The translations under genes and the position numbers were made by a program. Of a stretch of 7,769 nt of DNA, positions 1 through 5,482 are shown in pieces (the stretch's first letter is position 1; each line of letters opens with the position of its first letter). The DNA is from JASFRI01 sp050115015. GTDB taxonomy: Bacteria; Acidobacteriota; Polarisedimenticolia; CBDVAL01. A model generated the notes under the pieces. The model saw only the letters and a list, made by a program, of their open reading frames with translations, was not told the origin of the DNA and did no database searches. The stretch covers positions 1 through 7,769 of the forward strand of contig JASFRI010000196.1 in assembly GCA_050115015.1 (NCBI GenBank), written 5' to 3'.

Positions 1-30
1 TCCCGGTGGATATCTAGGGTGGACATCTAG
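1..30 (+). CDS. Possible 3' end of an upstream gene (partial)
   Basis: The frame beginning at base 1 stays open and ends at TAG 28-30, giving a tail that ends R-V-D-I. The stop shares its last base with the GTG start of the next gene (TAGTG), a common arrangement inside operons. A second possible tail, in the frame ending at TAG 15-17, ends P-V-D-I. Both exist because the 13-bp unit around the stop is duplicated, so I cannot tell which stop is used. Only nine residues are visible, so no function can be given and even the existence of the gene is an inference from the tight packing downstream. Confidence 0.3.
   Translation, partial: SRWISRVDI
5..30 (+). repeat. 13-bp tandem duplication at a stop/start junction
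   Basis: GGTGGATATCTAG (5-17) is followed directly by GGTGGACATCTAG (18-30), with one difference (T11 versus C24). Each copy contains a TAG stop and a GGTGGA purine-rich stretch. Because 13 is not a multiple of three, the copies put their TAGs in different frames. The second copy supplies the likely ribosome binding site and the first base of the GTG start of the proton-channel gene. Confidence 0.85.
18..23 (+). promoter_or_regulatory. Likely ribosome binding site of the proton-channel gene
   Basis: GGTGGA lies six bases before the GTG at 30. The only earlier signal in that reading frame is the TAG at 15-17, so GTG 30 is the first possible start. The match to the Shine-Dalgarno consensus is moderate. 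Confidence 0.45.
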
Positions 31-833
31 TGCGCAGAACCTTCTTCTCCCCCGAGTTCGTGTTCCAGATCGTCGCCCTGCTCATCGCCGTGATCCTGGT
101 GCACGGCTTCTATGCGCTGGTGGTGCGGCCCCGCGCGGACTACATCCTCGCCGACCAGGTCGCCCGGATGCAGGCGGATCCCTCCTACGTCCCGAAGCGC
201 TCCGGCTGGGTCATCATCCGGGACTTCGAGCAGGAGGCCTGCTTCGTCCTCATGCTCTGGGCGGTGGCCATCATCGGTTACAAGGGGGTCGCCTCGGCCC
301 GGCAGCGCGGGCTGCTCCAGGAGGATCTCGTCCCCCGGGCGGATGGGACGAAGATCCTCCCCGAGGATGCCCGGGAGTACGCCCGCCAGATCGAGGGCCT
401 ACCCCCCTCCCGGCGCGGAGGCCTGCTGCCCCGGGCCCTCCTGGCCGCGCTGAACCGCTTCACGGCCACCCGGAACATCCAGGACGTCGCCGATACCGCC
501 CGCGGGCTGTGCGAGGCGGAGGGGGAGCGCCTGGAGTCCGAGCTGTCGATGGTGCGCTACATCGCCTGGGCGATCCCCTCCATCGGCTTCATCGGGACCG
601 TGCGGGGGATCGGCGAGGCCCTCGCCCAGGCCCACAAGGCGGTGGAGGGGGACATCGCCGGCGTGACCCAGAGCCTCGGGGTGGCCTTCAACTCGACGTT
701 CATCGCCCTGCTGCTGAGCATCGTCCTGATGTTCTTCCTCCACCAGCTCCAGAGCACCCAGGAGCGGCTGGTCCTCGACACCGAGAGCTACCTCGATCAC
801 GAGCTGGTCCAGCACCTCCAGGTCTCGTCCTGA
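30..833 (+). CDS. MotA/TolQ/ExbB-family proton channel protein
   Basis: A 267-residue inner-membrane protein, the A-type subunit of an ion-driven stator complex. Proteins of this family form a ring around the single helices of B-type subunits (MotB, ExbD, TolR) and let protons through to drive a mechanical movement. Hydrophobic segments are seen at about residues 11-32, 70-87, 177-199 and 214-240. The family core is clear in the last two: A-I-P-S-I-G-F-I-G-T-V at 181-191, matching the usual P-x-LGLLGTV, and an A-F-N-S-T-F segment at 219-224. Thr190 and Thr223 sit where TolQ/ExbB have their pore threonines. The extra first helix and the roughly 90-residue loop between helices 2 and 3 fit the TolQ/ExbB layout. 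The GTG start is forced by an in-frame TAG at 15-17. It is the first gene of the visible operon, eight bases before the Hsp70-like gene. No conventional ExbD/TolR gene is present; the two VWA proteins are the likely partners. Confidence 0.88.
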   Translation: MRRTFFSPEFVFQIVALLIAVILVHGFYALVVRPRADYILADQVARMQADPSYVPKRSGWVIIRDFEQEACFVLMLWAVAIIGYKGVASARQRGLLQEDLVPRADGTKILPEDAREYARQIEGLPPSRRGGLLPRALLAALNRFTATRNIQDVADTARGLCEAEGERLESELSMVRYIAWAIPSIGFIGTVRGIGEALAQAHKAVEGDIAGVTQSLGVAFNSTFIALLLSIVLMFFLHQLQSTQERLVLDTESYLDHELVQHLQVSS

Positions 834-841
834 GCGACGCC

Positions 842-1879
842 GTGATCTGCGGCGCCATCGAGATCCACGATGACGGCCTGCTCGCCGTCGGGGAGGACGG
901 CCGGATGCTCGCGCCGCCAAGCCCGGGCTATGCCGTCGTGGATGACGAGGTCGTCACCGGCATGGCCGCGGCGCGCCGGTCCCGCCTGCGGCCGCGGCTG
1001 GTGGATCACCGGTTCTGGAGCGAGCTCGACGCCGCCCCGATGGGCCGCCCCTTCCCCGACGGCCTGAGCCGCGCCGACCTGGCCCATGCCCACCTCGCGG
1101 CCCTCTGGGCGGAGGTGGGCGGCGGCGTGAACGAGGTGCTGCTGGCGGTCCCGGGCTCCGCCTCCGAGGCCCAGCTCGGGCTGCTTCTCGGCGTGTCCCG
1201 GGCCGCCGGGATCCCGGTGCGCGGCCTTGTGGACGCCGCGGTGGCGGCATCCTCCGGCACCGCCGCCGGCGAGCGGCTGCTCCATCTCGACCTGCAGCTC
1301 CATCGGGCCGTGCTCACCGAGATGACCGGCGGCGGCGAGCTGCAGCGGCAGGCGGTCCGGGCCCTGAGCGGGGCGGGCCTGCACGCCATCCGGGACGCCT
1401 GGTTCCGCCGGATCGCCGGGATCTTCGTGGCCCGCACCCGCTTCGACCCGCAGCACGCCGCCGCCACGGAGCAGTCGCTCTTCGACGCCCTCCCCCACGT
1501 CGTGGCGCGGCTGCGGCGGCACGAGAGCTGCCCCCTGGAGCTGCGCTCCTCCGGCCGGGTCCACGCGGTCGACGTGGGACGAGCCGAGCTGCTCGCGGCC
1601 ACCGCGGGGATCTACGACGGCATCCGCCGGCTGGCCCGGGCCGGCCTGGGCTCCGGCGGCGCGCGGCTCCTGCTGTCCGACCGCGCGGCGGCCCTCCCCG
1701 GGCTCGCGACCCTTCTCTCCGCGGAGTCTTGGGGTCCGCCGGAGCAGCTGCCCCCCGGGGCGGCGGCGGCCGGAGCGCTGCGCTGCCGGGACGCCATCCG
1801 TGCCGACGGCGAGGCGCTTCCGTTCATCACGCGGTTGCCGGTCTTGCCGCCCGTCGAGGGAACCGATGGCCCGGCGTGA
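842..1879 (+). CDS. Hsp70/actin-like (ASKHA) fold protein with degraded nucleotide site
   Basis: A 345-residue soluble protein with no signal peptide or membrane helix. The best landmark is at residues 97-136, beginning N-E-V-L-L-A-V-P-G-S and running through G-I-P-V-R-G-L-V-D-A-A-V-A-A. This follows the Hsp70 pattern 'VTVPA...QR...A...AGL...I.EP.AAA'. Residues 147-161 (L-H-L-D-L-Q-L-H) occupy the place of the DLGGGT phosphate-2 strand, and 274-288 (A-R-L-L-L-S-D-R then A-L-P-G-L) that of the adenosine motif 'LVGGSSRIP'. The glycines that bind nucleotide are missing at all three sites, including the first strand (residues 2-16). It may therefore be a non-catalytic actin-like scaffold. The start chosen is GTG 842, after the TGA of the preceding gene; the frame is open further upstream, so the start is not certain, and the ribosome binding site is weak. 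The last 14 bases overlap the first VWA gene. Its position between a channel gene and its likely membrane partners suggests a cytoplasmic role in the same complex. The fold call is inferred from motif spacing only. Confidence 0.68.
   Translation: MICGAIEIHDDGLLAVGEDGRMLAPPSPGYAVVDDEVVTGMAAARRSRLRPRLVDHRFWSELDAAPMGRPFPDGLSRADLAHAHLAALWAEVGGGVNEVLLAVPGSASEAQLGLLLGVSRAAGIPVRGLVDAAVAASSGTAAGERLLHLDLQLHRAVLTEMTGGGELQRQAVRALSGAGLHAIRDAWFRRIAGIFVARTRFDPQHAAATEQSLFDALPHVVARLRRHESCPLELRSSGRVHAVDVGRAELLAATAGIYDGIRRLARAGLGSGGARLLLSDRAAALPGLATLLSAESWGPPEQLPPGAAAAGALRCRDAIRADGEALPFITRLPVLPPVEGTDGPA
1856..1860 (+). promoter_or_regulatory. Ribosome binding site fixing the start of the first VWA gene
   Basis: GAGGG ends five bases before the ATG at 1866, inside the end of the preceding gene. 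It supports 1866 over the upstream in-frame ATG at 1800. The 1866 start also leaves only a short basic N-terminus before the membrane helix, as in the second VWA protein. Confidence 0.6.
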
Positions 1880-2957
1880 GATCAATCCCATCGGGCTGTC
1901 GTTCCTGGACGCGATGACCTGCGGCTTCGGCGCGGTGATCCTGTTCTTCATGGTGATCAACGCCGCGGTCGAATCCCGGGTGACCGTCGCCACCGTCGAC
2001 CGGAGCGCGGAGGCCGATCTGCTGGAGGTCCAGGTCCTGCAAGGGCAGGCCGACCTCGTCGAGCTCCGCAACTCCCTCCAGGAGGTGGAGCGCCGGATCG
2101 TGGAGGCCGGGGGCCTGTCCACCCGCCTGCTCGAGGAACTGCGCACGATCCGGGAGGAGCTGGCGACCTTCCAGGGCTCGACGCTGGCCCGCCGGGAGCA
2201 CATCAACCAGCTCCAGGCCGACCTGCGGTCCCTCGAGGAGGACGCCAGGCGGCTGTCCGGCGGCACGCCGAGCCGCGAGGTCCCCGGCGACCGGATGCGG
2301 GCCTTCGTCGGCGACGGCGACCGCCAGTACCTCACCGGCCTGAAGGTCGGCGGCAGCCGCATCCTGATCCTGCTGGACTCCTCGGCGAGCATGCTCGCGG
2401 GGACCCTCGTGAACATCATCCGCTTCCGGAACCTCCCACCGGCGCGGCGGCTGCAGGCGGCGAAGTGGCGGCAGGCGGTCTCCACGGTGGACTGGCTGGC
2501 CACGCAGCTGCCGCGGGACAGCGAGTTCCAGGTCTACACCTTCGCCGAGGAGGCGTCGCCCGCCGTGGCGGGCACCGCCGGCCGGTGGCTCGACGCCGGG
2601 GACGCGGAACAGCTCGAGGCGGCGGTCACGGCGGTTCGCGGCACCGTGCCGGAGGGAGGGACGAGCCTGCGGCGGGGCCTCGCGGTGATGCGGGAGATGA
2701 GCCCGCCGCCGGACAACGTGATCCTGCTGGTCGACTCCCTGCCGACCCGGGGGAGCTCTCCCCCGAAGCGCAGGACGGTCTCCGGCAAGGAGCGGCTCCG
2801 CCTGTTCGAGGAAGCCGTCGGGGTGATCCCGGGGCGCATGCCCGTGAACGTGATCCTGTTCCCGATGGAGGGAGACCCGATGGCCGCGAGCGCCTACTGG
2901 AAGCTCGCCATCGGCACCGGCGGGTCGTTCCTCACCCCGTCGGAGGACTGGCCGTGA
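1866..2957 (+). CDS. Membrane-anchored coiled-coil VWA-domain protein 1
   Basis: A 363-residue protein, probably an inner-membrane protein with its C-terminal part in the periplasm. A short charged N-terminus (M-A-R-R-E-I-N-P) leads into one hydrophobic helix at about 11-31 containing L-S-F-L-D-A-M-T-C-G-F-G. It is followed by a long heptad-like, Glu/Arg/Leu-rich region at about 42-132, then a VWA domain from about 150 to the end. The metal-ion-dependent adhesion site (MIDAS) looks complete: D171-x-S173-x-S175 (LLDSSASM), T266 in G-G-T-S-L, and D290 in L-L-V-D-S. It should therefore bind Mg2+ or Mn2+ and a protein ligand. The Asp15 context (E-I-N...F-L-D-A-M) resembles the ExbD/TolR N-terminus (E-I-N-V-T-P-F-I-D-V-M), whose Asp carries protons, so this may be a B-type stator subunit. 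It overlaps the previous gene by 14 bp and the next by 4 bp (GTGA), so translation is probably coupled. The VWA call is firm; the stator role is inference. Confidence 0.85.
   Translation: MARREINPIGLSFLDAMTCGFGAVILFFMVINAAVESRVTVATVDRSAEADLLEVQVLQGQADLVELRNSLQEVERRIVEAGGLSTRLLEELRTIREELATFQGSTLARREHINQLQADLRSLEEDARRLSGGTPSREVPGDRMRAFVGDGDRQYLTGLKVGGSRILILLDSSASMLAGTLVNIIRFRNLPPARRLQAAKWRQAVSTVDWLATQLPRDSEFQVYTFAEEASPAVAGTAGRWLDAGDAEQLEAAVTAVRGTVPEGGTSLRRGLAVMREMSPPPDNVILLVDSLPTRGSSPPKRRTVSGKERLRLFEEAVGVIPGRMPVNVILFPMEGDPMAASAYWKLAIGTGGSFLTPSEDWP
2942..2946 (+). promoter_or_regulatory. Ribosome binding site fixing the start of the second VWA gene
   Basis: A perfect GGAGG lies seven bases before GTG 2954, within the end of VWA gene 1. 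It decides the start of VWA gene 2 at the GTGA overlap. The open frame extends much further upstream (to 2465) only because it shadows VWA gene 1. Confidence 0.75.
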
Positions 2958-3961
2958 GAGGCCGCCGCCGCGCCACCGAGGCGTTCAACCTGTCGTTCCT
3001 GGACGTGATCTGCTGCGGCTTCGGCGGGATCATCCTGCTCCTGGTCCTGACGAAGGTCGGCGAGCCGCGCGCCCTCGAGCAGGCGACCCGGGACCTGGAC
3101 GGCCTGATCGCCCGCCTGCAGGAGGAGCTGCACGAGATCCGTGGCGAGAGCGACCTCCTGGAGCGGGAGCTGAAGACCCGGGAGGAGCAGCTCTCGGAGG
3201 AGACCGAGAACGTCGCCCGGCTGCAGGGGGACCTGTCGAAGATCCGCGGGGAGTTCGCGTCGAGCCGGGAGCTGTCGGAGGTGAGCGACATCATCGAGGG
3301 GCGGCTGCTCGCCGCCCAGCAGCAGCTCACCGAGGAGATGAAGCGCCTGCAGCGGCAGGAGGGGCGGTCGGACGTGCGGGACGAGCTGGTCGGCGGCATC
3401 CCCGTGGACAGCGAGTACGTGGTCTTCGTGATCGACACCTCCGGGAGCATGGTCAACTACGCGTGGTCCTCGGTGGTCCAGAAGATGACCCAGGTCCTGG
3501 ACATCTACCCCAAGGTGAAGGGGATCCAGGTCATGAACGACATGGGGCAGTACATGTTCCCCGGCTACGCCGGCAAGTGGATCCCCGACACGCCGCTGCG
3601 CCGTTCCGCCATCCTCGACCGCCTGCGCACCTGGAGCGCGTTCAGCAACAGCAGCCCGGTGGAAGGGATCGAGCGGGCCATCCGCGCCTACGCCGCGCCG
3701 GACAAGAAGATCAGCATCTACGTCTTCGGCGACGAGTTCACCGGGTCGTCGGTGGACGACGTGGTGCGCACCGTCGACGGCCTCAACCGGGCCGACGCCT
3801 CCGGCGAGCGCCGGGTACGCATCCACGCGGTCGGCTTCCCGGTCACGTTCCTGGAGCCGGGGGCCCGGGAGTTCACCGGGATCCGGTTCGCCATGCTGAT
3901 GCGCGCGCTGTGCGAGCGGAACGGCGGCACCTTCGTGGGACTGAACCGTGCCAGCCCCTGA
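2954..3961 (+). CDS. Membrane-anchored coiled-coil VWA-domain protein 2
   Basis: A 335-residue paralogue of the preceding protein with the same plan: a basic N-terminus (R-G-R-R-R), a membrane helix at about 13-33 with L-S-F-L-D-V-I-C-C-G-F-G, a coiled coil at about 38-140 very rich in Glu, Leu and Arg, and a VWA domain from about 154. The MIDAS first loop is canonical (D161-T-S163-G-S165-M). The loop that normally supplies a Thr reads F-S-N-S-S-P-V-E-G (about 230-238), so Ser appears to replace Thr. The last Asp is D260 in Y-V-F-G-D-E-F-T. Between the first and second MIDAS loops there is an aromatic, Gly-rich stretch at about 195-213 (M-N-D-M-G-Q-Y-M-F-P-G-Y and K-W-I-P-D) not seen in protein 1, so the two VWA surfaces probably bind different partners. 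Asp17 lies where ExbD/TolR/MotB have their proton-carrying Asp. The GTG start is fixed by a GGAGG and a GTGA overlap, and its 3' end overlaps the methyltransferase gene by 14 bp. Confidence 0.87.
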   Translation: MRGRRRATEAFNLSFLDVICCGFGGIILLLVLTKVGEPRALEQATRDLDGLIARLQEELHEIRGESDLLERELKTREEQLSEETENVARLQGDLSKIRGEFASSRELSEVSDIIEGRLLAAQQQLTEEMKRLQRQEGRSDVRDELVGGIPVDSEYVVFVIDTSGSMVNYAWSSVVQKMTQVLDIYPKVKGIQVMNDMGQYMFPGYAGKWIPDTPLRRSAILDRLRTWSAFSNSSPVEGIERAIRAYAAPDKKISIYVFGDEFTGSSVDDVVRTVDGLNRADASGERRVRIHAVGFPVTFLEPGAREFTGIRFAMLMRALCERNGGTFVGLNRASP

Positions 3962-4661
3962 GGCGCCGGACGGCCGCGCCGAGCGCGAGCGGGTCCGGCG
4001 GGTCTACCGGGACTACATCCCCACCGTCGGGCGCTGGGGCGCCGCCAACCGGGGCAACGTCGCCATGGACCGGGAGCGAGACGCCGCCGTCGCGGCCCGC
4101 CTGCGGCCCCTGCAGCCCCTCGGGGAACGCCGCGTCCTGGATCTGGGCTGCGGCATGGGGGCCCACCTCGGTGCCTTGATCGCCCGGGGCTCCCACCCCT
4201 CGCGCACCGTCGGCGTGGACCTGCTCCCGGAGCGGCTCGCCGTGGCGTGCCGGCAGCAGCCCGGCACCCCGCTGGTGTGTGGCGACGCCGCCCACCTCGG
4301 CCTGCGGGACGGCGCGTTCGACCTCGTCCTGGCGTTCACCTTGTTCAGCTCGATCCTGGACGGGGCGACGCGGACGGCCATCGCCCGCGAGATCGCCCGG
4401 GTGCTGCGGCCGGGTGGCCTCGTCCTCTGGTACGACCTGCGCTTCGACAGCCCGGCAAACCCGAACGTCCGGGGCCTCCCCCTCCGGGAGGTGCGGGAGC
4501 TGTTCCCGGGCTTCCGCCCCTCGCTGACGACGCTGACGCTCCTCCCGCCGCTGGCGCGACGCCTCGGCCCCCTCACCCGGCCCCTCTATCCCGTCCTCGC
4601 GCGCCTGCCGTTCCTGCGCAGCCACCTGTTCGGGGTGCTGCAGGCGCCGTGGGCGCCGTAG
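3948..4661 (+). CDS. Class I SAM-dependent methyltransferase
   Basis: A 237-residue soluble methyltransferase of the Methyltransf_11/UbiE-like type, which transfers a methyl group from S-adenosylmethionine. Motif I is V-L-D-L-G-C-G-M-G at 63-71. The acidic ribose-binding end of strand 2 is V-G-V-D-L-L (88-93). Motif II is G-D-A-A-H-L (112-117), followed by F-D-L-V-L-A-F (124-130). Motif III is R-V-L-R-P-G-G-L-V-L-W (151-161). The N-terminal R-W-G-A-A-N-R-G-N (29-37) and the P-A-N-P-N-V-R-G-L-P-L-R-E-V-R-E-L-F-P stretch (169-187) recall methyltransferases found in polysaccharide and glycan clusters, so a sugar substrate is possible. That is from memory of the family and is not certain. The GTG start overlaps the second VWA gene by 14 bp and has only a weak ribosome binding site, so it probably depends on translational coupling. 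It is the last rightward gene. Its relation to the membrane complex is unknown. Confidence 0.88.
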   Translation: MPAPEAPDGRAERERVRRVYRDYIPTVGRWGAANRGNVAMDRERDAAVAARLRPLQPLGERRVLDLGCGMGAHLGALIARGSHPSRTVGVDLLPERLAVACRQQPGTPLVCGDAAHLGLRDGAFDLVLAFTLFSSILDGATRTAIAREIARVLRPGGLVLWYDLRFDSPANPNVRGLPLREVRELFPGFRPSLTTLTLLPPLARRLGPLTRPLYPVLARLPFLRSHLFGVLQAPWAP

Positions 4662-4670
4662 AAACGGCGC
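4653..4670 (+). other. Hairpin overlapping the methyltransferase stop codon
   Basis: GCGCCGT (4653-4659) and ACGGCGC (4664-4670) form a perfect 7-bp stem with a 4-base loop that includes most of the TAG at 4659-4661. On the + strand it is followed by seven A residues, not T, so it is not a standard intrinsic terminator for the rightward operon. It could protect the mRNA 3' end or slow polymerase. Confidence 0.5.
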
Positions 4671-4702
4671 AAAAAAACGGGACCGGCATCGAGCCGGTCC
4701 CG
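4671..4702 (-). terminator. Intrinsic terminator of the leftward transcript
   Basis: Perfect 10-bp arms CGGGACCGGC (4678-4687) and GCCGGTCCCG (4693-4702) flank a 5-base loop. Read on the - strand, the hairpin is followed at once by seven U (A7 on the + strand, 4671-4677). It lies 30 bases past the stop of the small secreted-protein gene, so it ends that transcript. The rightward transcript meets the same hairpin with no U tract after it. Confidence 0.85.
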
Positions 4703-4732
4703 CCAGGAGGGGTATGGCCCCTCGGACCCCGG

Positions 4733-5134
4733 TCAGCCCGTGGTCCGGGGCGCTTCCAGGGGGAAGGTCGCGACGAGATCCCCGACCCTCACCCGGATGG
4801 TCTGCGACTCACGGCCGAACCGCGGCGATCCCTCGGCCAGGGTCGGCGTGTCCCACTGCACCGGGATCCGGATCCCCACCCGCGAGACCCGGTGCGTCAT
4901 CTCCAGATAGTAGCGGCCGCCGCACTCGATCAGCGCCAGGTCGTACTCCCCGCCGGGAAGGCGACGCCCCCCGGCGGCCTCGAAGCCCTCGGGGATCGCC
5001 ATGCCCTCCCGTGCGACGACGCGCTCCACCGGCGGCGCGTCGGGGATGCCGATCGCCTTCCCCTCGGCGAACGCCGGCGCCGTGCAGACCAGCGCCACCA
5101 CCAGCAGGCCCAGCAGGATCCGCGAGAACCTCAT
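4733..5134 (-). CDS. Small secreted protein of unknown function
   Basis: A 133-residue precursor. Residues 1-23 form a clear Sec signal peptide: M-R-F-S-R, then a hydrophobic core (I-L-L-G-L-L-V-V-A-L-V), then A-P-A-F-A with likely cleavage before E24. The Cys at 17 is not in a proper lipobox because Val precedes it, so a lipoprotein is unlikely. The mature part (about 110 residues) has two short parts: a Pro-rich start with I-P-D-A-P-P and I-P-E-G-F, then a probable beta-rich region (Y-D-L-A-L-I-E-C, R-Y-Y-L-E-M-T-H-R-V, G-I-R-I-P-V-Q-W, T-I-R-V-R-V-G-D-L-V-A-T-F). I do not recognise a family. ATG 5134 was chosen over upstream in-frame codons (to 5275) because the signal peptide begins there and an AAGGGGG ribosome binding site (5140-5146) lies five bases before it. 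The terminator follows 30 bases after its stop. It is separated from the kinase by 348 bp, so it may have its own promoter. Confidence 0.75.
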   Translation of the reverse strand: MRFSRILLGLLVVALVCTAPAFAEGKAIGIPDAPPVERVVAREGMAIPEGFEAAGGRRLPGGEYDLALIECGGRYYLEMTHRVSRVGIRIPVQWDTPTLAEGSPRFGRESQTIRVRVGDLVATFPLEAPRTTG

Positions 5135-5482
5135 GATCGCCCCCTTTTCTCCGGCCCCGGCCCGCGAACGGCGCCCGACCGCCGGGCGCTCACGACCTCC
5201 CCACGACGCCGGGGCGTCCCTGCCCTCTTTTTCCGCGTGCCCCTCACGTTTGCAGCTTGGGTGCCAGTTTTCCACAGGTCATGCACACATGGAACAAAAC
5301 CAATATGAATCAACAGTTTCCGGGATGGCCGGCAGAACGCCGTCGGGACGGGAGGAATGCCGCGCAGTAGACCGAAATGAGACGGGCAAATACGGACAGA
5401 GGCGGATCCGTGGCGCGGGAGCGGGATTCGGTCCCGGGTCTCGCGTCGGACGACGATGAGACGGATCGTATCCGATTGAGAC
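5135..5482. other. 348-bp non-coding stretch between the kinase and secreted-protein genes
   Basis: No convincing gene is seen on either strand. The part around 5260-5320 is visibly more AT-rich than the surroundings, as expected of a promoter for the leftward secreted-protein gene. The best -35-like element read leftward is TTGATT (5313-5308), but no good -10 lies 16-18 bases after it, so I do not call a promoter. Two small hairpins without T tracts are present: CGGGA/TCCCG (5422-5436) and CGGAT/ATCCG (5462-5474). They could mark the 3' end of the kinase mRNA but are too weak to call terminators. A purine-rich ribosome binding site for the secreted protein closes the region at 5140-5146. Confidence 0.6.

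Noticed and set aside
797..2503. Long open frame on the - strand (568 codons) opposite the Hsp70-like and first VWA genes
   Set aside because: The + strand genes there have recognisable domains and operon structure. The antisense translation is low-complexity, Arg/Ala/Gly-rich and domain-free, as expected opposite GC-rich genes.
2894..3826. 310-codon - strand open frame opposite the second VWA gene
   Set aside because: Its His/Val/Leu/Asp-rich composition is the mirror of a GC-rich coding frame. It has no motif, and the + strand has a clear membrane-coil-VWA protein.
30..3961. Zorya-type phage defence system
   Set aside because: The channel subunit would fit, but the B subunits have VWA rather than OmpA-like domains, and no helicase, nuclease or other Zorya effector gene is in the window. 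Flanking sequence could change this.
5268..5276. TTTTCCACA, a match to the DnaA-box consensus TTWTNCACA
   Set aside because: It is a single site with no second box, no AT-rich unwinding element and no dnaA/dnaN genes nearby. One match in several kilobases is expected by chance.
4247..5308. 353-codon + strand open frame running through the methyltransferase, terminator and secreted-protein gene
   Set aside because: It crosses a strong terminator and two better-supported genes, and its Pro/Arg-rich product has no domain.
5308..5313. TTGATT read leftward as a -35 element of the secreted-protein gene
   Set aside because: No acceptable -10 hexamer follows at 16-18 bases, so a promoter cannot be placed, although the AT-rich patch makes one plausible in this region.
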